A stretch of DNA of 10,362 bases, taken from the NCBI GenBank assembly GCA_031409955.1, contig JANNYF010000080.1:1-10362 (forward strand), written 5' to 3'. The position numbers and the translations under genes were made by a program. The DNA is from JAFDVL01 sp031409955. GTDB taxonomy: Bacteria > Acidobacteriota > Blastocatellia > RBC074. Of this stretch, positions 5,683-10,362 are shown piece after piece. The notes beneath the pieces are model-generated. The model did no database searches. It was not told where the DNA came from and saw only the letters and a list, made by a program, of their open reading frames with translations. How positions within the stretch are numbered: the first letter of the stretch is position 1; the number at the start of each line of letters is the position of its first letter.

Positions 5683-6453
5683 TTAGTTCTCAGCCGTCAA
5701 AGATTGAATGGCGCTGAGTAATGAAGCAAAGACTGCGCGGATGTCTTTCTCCTCGGCATTTGCCAATATCTTGCCAGCGATAACAGCAGGCGAAATATGT
5801 TCCTGTAAGATCGTTGCATAAACTCGCAGATACTCTTTGGCTTCGACCAGCGGAGGAATTTTATTGCTGAGCAGCAGGGCCGGGATTTCTTGCGTTACTT
5901 TGTTGACGATTTGGGCTTCAGTCACTTCCTGCCAATCTCTGGGCGGCTTTTGTTTCAAACCATCTTTCTTTTTCTTAGCAAGAATGTTTGTAAGTGTGAC
6001 GGTTTGCAAAGCCAATTCCAGGACGAAATCGTCTATTGTTGCCTTGACGAATTTGCTTTCGTATTTCCGCGTGGCAACGTGCAACACCAGCTTCAATTTT
6101 GGGGGATCAGATTGCAGCACGAACAGGTTCTGATGTGTAGAATCAACCTCCAAAGCAGCATTCGGAATAGCTGGCTGAATGTAACTGAGCGTATCCTCTC
6201 GCACAAATTCAACGGTTTGCTTCAGATGCTCATCCCAATCTCGCAGCACCAAAATATTCAAGCGTGCCGTAGCCTCTGTTTGCAGTTCAACATGATCTTT
6301 AAGCCGTTGCTGCAGGCTTTTCAGCATTTCGTCTACGCCGCCGCCACCCCGCTCTTGAAACTCAGCATCCGTAATAATTCGTTTGGCGATTTGAGTCATC
6401 ACTGACTCTTCCGTCTTCCCTTCGGAGAACACATCAATCTTCGTCTGCGGCAT
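5683..6453 (-). CDS. TOPRIM-like protein paired with the second ATPase
   Basis: 256 residues, no named family recognised. IDVFSEGKTEESVM places Glu11 in an EGKTE motif, and LNILVLRDWDEH supplies Asp72 and Asp74, a full D-x-D; together they fit the metal site of a TOPRIM fold. A helical region rich in Lys (AKKKKDGLKQKPP, about 160-172) follows and may contact nucleic acid. The C-terminal part is predicted helical without clear motifs. The ATG at 6453 overlaps the 3' end of the upstream ATPase gene by 20 bases and has an AAGGAG ribosome site 7 bases before it. It shares only the EGK...TE and acidic-strand pattern with the TOPRIM-like protein at 983-1651. By analogy with AriB of PARIS and other ATPase partners it may be the effector, but this is inference. 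Confidence 0.78.
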   Translation of the reverse strand: MPQTKIDVFSEGKTEESVMTQIAKRIITDAEFQERGGGGVDEMLKSLQQRLKDHVELQTEATARLNILVLRDWDEHLKQTVEFVREDTLSYIQPAIPNAALEVDSTHQNLFVLQSDPPKLKLVLHVATRKYESKFVKATIDDFVLELALQTVTLTNILAKKKKDGLKQKPPRDWQEVTEAQIVNKVTQEIPALLLSNKIPPLVEAKEYLRVYATILQEHISPAVIAGKILANAEEKDIRAVFASLLSAIQSLTAEN

Positions 6454-7678
6454 TGACGCTCTCCTTAAATTGGAATCGCAGCGGGCTGTCTACTTCTCCG
6501 CTTGGAACGCGTAAGTCCAGATTCATTGAAGTCCATCGCTGAATCTCTTCGTGATTGAAGGCCGATGAAGCAAGTTTTCCGTCTTGCAAATTCAAACGAA
6601 TCGCCAGTAAGTCTTCAGCATTGATGGCGCTTTCATTCACCAGGCGAACGAATTGCGCCACGACTTCGATGCTGTGCGTTGCGATGAAGAGTTGGATGGG
6701 TTTGTCTTTGATGAGTTCGACAACTTCAGCCAACAACTTGCCCAACGATTGCGGGTTTTGGAAAAGCTCCGGTTCTTCCCAAAGGAAGACTCCTGTCCCT
6801 TCTTGGTCAGCTAATTCAGCAAGTGCTATCAACGGAGTGAGAAGCTTGAAAGCACTTCTTGCACCATCGCCATAGTCATCAATTGTTAAGGCTACTTTGT
6901 CTTCAGGAGCAATGAAACCTTGTGTTCGACTCGAATCATGCTGCAATTGCAAAAAAGTGACGTTGAATTTTTGCTGGAGTTGAAAGATTCGTTCAAGACT
7001 CTTGGCAATTTTATGAGTCCATCCAGGTACTACATTGAGCATCTTACGAAAGAACTCAAATGGTAGGTGAGATAAAGATTGCGAGATATCGTAAAAGAAA
7101 GTAGTTGTAGCTGATGGATAACAGCCTTTCGTTAGCCAAGAGGCTTGTCCGTCTTGATAATGAGTTAATGGGCGTTCCCAAAAAAGAGTAGTAAGTAATT
7201 CATCCTGCGAAGAAGCTGCGTCATCAAAGCCAAATGATGGCGTAATGAAATCTGCCAATGACTTCTTTTCCTGGCGATCTATGACAGCATGTGTCTTTTC
7301 ATCAATCGAGCAAACTGCCACCTTACACTGCTCGCCTTCCGGCAATTTGGGAACATGGAGCGTAAAAGTTGTTGGATACCAAATCGTAAATATACTGCCG
7401 ACTATGTCGTTAGTTGTTGGTTGTTTCAAATGCTTGGCACAAATCGTCTCCAAAGGGTCTTTCCCCAGCAAATCCTTTCCAGGCGAAAATGCTTCATATC
7501 GAAAGCCGTAACTCTCAAATGTTGCTTTTGTGCTAGTTGTATTAGTCAAATAAATCGCCTCCAATATGGCTGTCTTCCCCGAATTATTCGGCCCCACCAG
7601 CAAATTGATTTTGCTGAAGCGGTCAATTTTCCCGTCCTGAATCCCGCGAAAGTTTTTGATGTGAATGCTTTCGATCAT
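6434..7678 (-). CDS. ABC/AAA-type ATPase (AAA15/OLD-like), first of the second two-gene unit
   Basis: 414 residues. It starts IESIHIKNFRGIQDG, the usual opening of RecF/OLD-like ATPases, followed by Walker A GPNNSGKT (29-36). The signature region reads DDYGDGARSAFKLL (about 267-280), an ABC-like motif weaker than LSGGQ; Walker B is VFLWEEPELFQNP (297-309), with Glu in place of the usual first Asp, as in many OLD-type proteins; the switch histidine is in IATHS (332-336). A long middle region of about 230 residues separates Walker A from the signature. The last 30 residues show no TOPRIM motif; that function is likely supplied by the overlapping downstream gene. The ATG at 7678 has AAGGAG upstream. 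Composition is mixed, 42% and 52% GC in two sampled lines, less extreme than the other pair. The gene is divergent from uvrA. Confidence 0.88.
   Translation of the reverse strand: MIESIHIKNFRGIQDGKIDRFSKINLLVGPNNSGKTAILEAIYLTNTTSTKATFESYGFRYEAFSPGKDLLGKDPLETICAKHLKQPTTNDIVGSIFTIWYPTTFTLHVPKLPEGEQCKVAVCSIDEKTHAVIDRQEKKSLADFITPSFGFDDAASSQDELLTTLFWERPLTHYQDGQASWLTKGCYPSATTTFFYDISQSLSHLPFEFFRKMLNVVPGWTHKIAKSLERIFQLQQKFNVTFLQLQHDSSRTQGFIAPEDKVALTIDDYGDGARSAFKLLTPLIALAELADQEGTGVFLWEEPELFQNPQSLGKLLAEVVELIKDKPIQLFIATHSIEVVAQFVRLVNESAINAEDLLAIRLNLQDGKLASSAFNHEEIQRWTSMNLDLRVPSGEVDSPLRFQFKESVNAADED
6461..6466 (-). promoter_or_regulatory. Ribosome binding site AAGGAG for the second TOPRIM-like gene
   Basis: AAGGAG on the minus strand lies 7 bases before the ATG at 6453 and inside the coding sequence of the ATPase gene, which supports the overlapping start and translational coupling. 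Confidence 0.75.
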
Positions 7679-7691
7679 AGTGGTTTTCTTG

Positions 7692-7697
7692 CTCCTT
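7692..7697 (-). promoter_or_regulatory. Ribosome binding site AAGGAG for the second ATPase gene
   Basis: AAGGAG on the minus strand lies 13 bases before the ATG at 7678, rather far but unambiguous in sequence, and supports that start. Confidence 0.6.
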
Positions 7698-7705
7698 GCA
7701 GCGGT

Positions 7706-7734
7706 ACAGTAGCGCGTCCGCTGCGTCGTCGCAA
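7706..7734 (-). promoter_or_regulatory. Putative promoter of the second ATPase/TOPRIM unit
   Basis: On the minus strand TTGCGA (7734-7729) and TACTGT (7711-7706) are spaced by 17 bases. The -35 matches 4 of 6 and the -10 only 3 of 6, though it keeps the key TA...T positions. A start near 7699 would place the AAGGAG site at the very 5' end of the message. Confidence 0.35.
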
Positions 7735-7740
7735 CCCTTC

Positions 7741-7769
7741 TTGCTCATCCCTTTTCCGTCCGCTAGAAT
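7741..7769 (+). promoter_or_regulatory. Putative uvrA promoter
   Basis: TTGCTC (7741-7746) and TAGAAT (7764-7769) are spaced by 17 bases; the -10 matches 5 of 6, the -35 only 3 of 6. The transcript start would be near 7776, leaving a leader of about 40 bases. I see no LexA-type operator in this 136-base gap. The -35 box is 6 bases from that of the divergent ATPase promoter candidate. Confidence 0.4.
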
Positions 7770-7814
7770 CCGTAGTTTGCATCTCTAACCAAGAATTCGC
7801 CGGATGTTGTCTGT

Positions 7815-10362
7815 ATGGCTATTACAAAGATTTCGGTGCGGGGCGCGCGCCAACATAACCTGAAAAATATCAGCGTCGAAATTCCGCGCAACAAACTCAC
7901 AGTGATTACCGGCCTCAGCGGGTCGGGCAAATCTTCGCTCGCGTTCGATACGATTTATGCCGAGGGGCAGCGCCGCTATGTCGAATCGTTGTCGGCGTAT
8001 GCGCGGCAGTTTCTCGAACAGTTGGAAAAGCCCGACGTAGACGCGGTGGAAGGGCTTTCGCCTGCGATTTCGATTGAGCAGAAAACGACCAGCCGCAGCC
8101 CGCGCTCGACCGTTGGCACAGTCACAGAAATTTACGATTACTTGCGCTTGCTGTTCTCTTCGATTGGGCAGCCGCATTGTCATTTGTGCGGGGAATTGGT
8201 CGCGCGGCAATCTGCCGATCAGATTATTCATAGCATTCGTGAACTGCCGCACGGCGAGCGCGTGATGATCCTCGCGCCGATTGTGCGCGGGCGCAAAGGC
8301 GAATTCAAAAAGGAACTCGATGGCTTGCGCGATGGTGGGTTCACTCGTGCGCGCGTGGATGGCGAAATGGTTTCGCTGGACGACGAGATCAAACTGGACA
8401 AGCGCAAGAATCACACGATTGATGTCGTCGTGGATCGTTTGATGATTAAGGACGGCGTTGGGCAACGATTGGATGAGGCTGTCAAAATCGCTACGAAATT
8501 AACGGACGGGGTTGTGGTTGTTTCAATTGTTGACGGCGAAGAAAAGATGTATTCGGAGCGGATGGCGTGTGTGAATTGCGGCATCTCGATTCCGCAGTTG
8601 GAGCCGCGTTCGTTCTCCTTCAACTCCGCGTTTGGAGCCTGCGCAACCTGTCATGGCATCGGCAGCAAGCACGAAGTTGATCCGCAGAAACTGGTCGTAG
8701 ACGATACTGTGCCGATCAACAAGATGACGTTCTTCGACAATTCGTATCTGGATTTTTATGTGGGCGAAGGCTTGCTCGCCATTGCGCGGCACTTCGATGT
8801 TGCGCCCGAAATCCCATTTGGCAAGCTGCCGAAAAAAGTGCGGGATGCCTGGTTTTACGGGCTGCCGGACAAGCTCACGTTTCATCACGGCTCGTACAAA
8901 TACGAAGCCAAGTGGAAAGGTGTGAAGCAGTGGTTGCACGATCAACTCGACAAGGAGGCTGCGGAAATTGCCAAAGGCGAAGACGGCGAAACGAATCGCA
9001 CAAAGTTCGATGAATACGTGGCGACGGTGAAATGCCCCGAATGTCAGGGCAAACGGTTGCGCCCGGAATCGCTGGCAGTGCGCGTGGGCGGGCATTCGAT
9101 CAGCGATTACACGGCCTTCACGTTGGGAGACGCGGCGCAAGCGTTTGCCAAATTACAACTCAACGCACGCGAGGAACTCATCGCCGGACGCATCTTGAAA
9201 GAAATCCGCGAACGCGTGGGTTTTCTACAAGCGGTCGGCCTCGGCTATTTGTCGCTGAATCGTTCGTCGGCTTCGCTGTCGGGCGGCGAAGGGCAGCGCA
9301 TTCGGCTGGCGACACAAATCGGCTCGCAACTGCGCGGCGTGTTGTATGTGCTGGACGAACCTTCGATTGGGCTGCATCCGCGCGACAATCATAAGCTGCT
9401 GGACACGCTGGAAACATTGCGCGATTTGGGCAACACCGTCATCGTCGTCGAACACGATGAAGACACGATGCGGCGCGCCGATTACATCGTGGATTTGGGG
9501 CCAGCGGCTGGCACGCACGGCGGCGAAGTGGTCGCGGTCGGCAGACCGGACGACGTGATCAAAGTTGCGGAATCGCTGACGGGGCGTTATTTGTCGGGCG
9601 CGATTTCGATTGCGATTCCGCCCGAACGTCGCTCGCCGAATGGCAAAAATCTGGTCGTGCGCGGCGCGACGGAACATAACCTCAAACAAATTGATGTGAC
9701 GTTCCCGCTAGGTTTGTTAACGGTGGTCACAGGCGTTTCCGGCTCCGGCAAATCTACCTTGGTCGAAGACATTTTGTATCGTTCAATTGCGCGAAAACTC
9801 TATCGCAGTTTGGCGGAACCCGGCGCACACAAATCCATCGAAGGCCTGGAACACATTGACAAGATCATCGAAATTGACCAGTCGCCGATTGGTCGCACAC
9901 CGCGCTCGAATCCTGCAACATACACCGGATTGTTCACACCGATTCGTGAACTCTACGCGATGCTGCCCGAAAGCAAAGAGCGCGGCTACAAGCCCGGACG
10001 CTTTTCCTTCAACGTCAAAGGCGGGCGCTGCGAAGCGTGTCAGGGCGACGGCATGAAGCGGATTGAGATGAACTTTTTGCCCGATGTGTATGTGACGTGT
10101 GAGGTGTGTCGCGGCTGCCGCTACAACCGCGAAACGCTCGACGTGCGCTATCAAGGCAAGAACATCGCGCAACTGCTCGACACCACGATTGAAGATGCGT
10201 TGGAACCGCTGCAAAACCATCCGCAGATCAAACAGAAGCTGCAAACGTTGCACGATGTCGGTTTGAGCTACATCAAGTTGGGACAATCCGCGACGACGCT
10301 TTCGGGCGGCGAAGCGCAACGCATCAAGCTGTCGAAAGAATTGTCGAAGCGCGCTACCGGAC
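7815..10362 (+). CDS. uvrA: Excinuclease ABC subunit A, 3' end outside the window
   Basis: UvrA is the ATP-dependent DNA damage sensor of nucleotide excision repair; as a dimer it loads UvrB on lesions. The frame from ATG 7815 (MAITKISVRG) runs without interruption to the right edge, 849 codons; the family is about 940 residues, so roughly the last 90 are missing, including the second Walker B. Seen in order are Walker A GLSGSGKS (33-40), a CxxC...CxxC zinc module starting CVNCG and closing CATCHG, the first signature LSGGEGQRIRLA (from 488) with Walker B VLDEPSIGLHP, the second Walker A GVSGSGKS (from 640), the zinc module CEACQGDG...CEVCRG, and the second signature LSGGEAQRIKL just before the edge. 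Residues after the last zinc pair read CRYNRE, with an extra Cys at a position that varies in the family. A weak ribosome site (GGAT) precedes the start. GC-rich codon use fits a resident gene. Confidence 0.97.
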   Translation, partial: MAITKISVRGARQHNLKNISVEIPRNKLTVITGLSGSGKSSLAFDTIYAEGQRRYVESLSAYARQFLEQLEKPDVDAVEGLSPAISIEQKTTSRSPRSTVGTVTEIYDYLRLLFSSIGQPHCHLCGELVARQSADQIIHSIRELPHGERVMILAPIVRGRKGEFKKELDGLRDGGFTRARVDGEMVSLDDEIKLDKRKNHTIDVVVDRLMIKDGVGQRLDEAVKIATKLTDGVVVVSIVDGEEKMYSERMACVNCGISIPQLEPRSFSFNSAFGACATCHGIGSKHEVDPQKLVVDDTVPINKMTFFDNSYLDFYVGEGLLAIARHFDVAPEIPFGKLPKKVRDAWFYGLPDKLTFHHGSYKYEAKWKGVKQWLHDQLDKEAAEIAKGEDGETNRTKFDEYVATVKCPECQGKRLRPESLAVRVGGHSISDYTAFTLGDAAQAFAKLQLNAREELIAGRILKEIRERVGFLQAVGLGYLSLNRSSASLSGGEGQRIRLATQIGSQLRGVLYVLDEPSIGLHPRDNHKLLDTLETLRDLGNTVIVVEHDEDTMRRADYIVDLGPAAGTHGGEVVAVGRPDDVIKVAESLTGRYLSGAISIAIPPERRSPNGKNLVVRGATEHNLKQIDVTFPLGLLTVVTGVSGSGKSTLVEDILYRSIARKLYRSLAEPGAHKSIEGLEHIDKIIEIDQSPIGRTPRSNPATYTGLFTPIRELYAMLPESKERGYKPGRFSFNVKGGRCEACQGDGMKRIEMNFLPDVYVTCEVCRGCRYNRETLDVRYQGKNIAQLLDTTIEDALEPLQNHPQIKQKLQTLHDVGLSYIKLGQSATTLSGGEAQRIKLSKELSKRATG

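Noticed and set aside
5673..5692. Inverted repeat TGAGA...TCTCA between the converging hydrolase and TOPRIM-like genes, as a two-way terminator
   Set aside because: The stem is only 5 base pairs with a 10-base loop and lacks a T-run on either side, too weak to call.
5890..6405. Plus-strand open frame opposite the second TOPRIM-like gene
   Set aside because: No ribosome site, no motif, Cys- and Phe-rich translation; the minus-strand gene has a strong ribosome site and is coupled to the ATPase.
8523..9140. Minus-strand open frames inside uvrA (also 7785-8465, 9225-9689 and 9783-10319)
   Set aside because: All are antisense to the continuous uvrA frame and have Arg/Phe/His-rich, motif-free translations typical of shadow frames.

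Overview
The window looks like a stretch of bacterial chromosome, from a Gram-negative, diderm-type organism. The evidence is a murein-recycling ligase (Mpl), an excision-repair gene (uvrA) and a Tat-type signal peptide. Housekeeping genes are moderately GC-rich: one 60-base line of uvrA that I counted is 60% GC. No species can be fixed from the sequence; an Acidobacteriota-like host is only a guess from the gene mix. No rRNA, tRNA or CRISPR array was seen.

Layout, left to right. Bases 1-812 are the right part of an IS5-family insertion sequence whose transposase frame is open at the left edge. It is followed directly, without spacer, by 118 bases (813-930) of the 3' end of a related but diverged IS copy. 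Bases 983-2811, minus strand, hold an AT-rich two-gene unit: an ABC/AAA-type ATPase followed, with a 4-base GTGA overlap, by a small TOPRIM-like protein. Just upstream on the same strand is mpl (2864-4300). Divergent from mpl lies a short plus-strand operon: a probable Tat-exported cysteine-cluster protein (4387-4863) and an isochorismatase/nicotinamidase-family hydrolase (4872-5675). Converging on it from the right is a second two-gene ATPase/TOPRIM-like unit (5683-7678, minus strand), again with the two genes overlapping. Divergent from that unit, uvrA begins at 7815 and runs off the right edge.

The most interesting point is that two separate ATPase + small TOPRIM-like gene pairs sit about 2.9 kb apart, on the same strand, around ordinary genes and next to an insertion sequence. 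The arrangement recalls split relatives of OLD-type nucleases, such as the AriA/AriB genes of PARIS, which act in phage defence. The two pairs are clearly different from each other in sequence. A defence role is inference from architecture and context; neither pair can be assigned to a named system from sequence alone. Apart from these, the genes serve cell-wall recycling (mpl), probable amide hydrolysis in NAD or related metabolism (the hydrolase), and nucleotide excision repair (uvrA).
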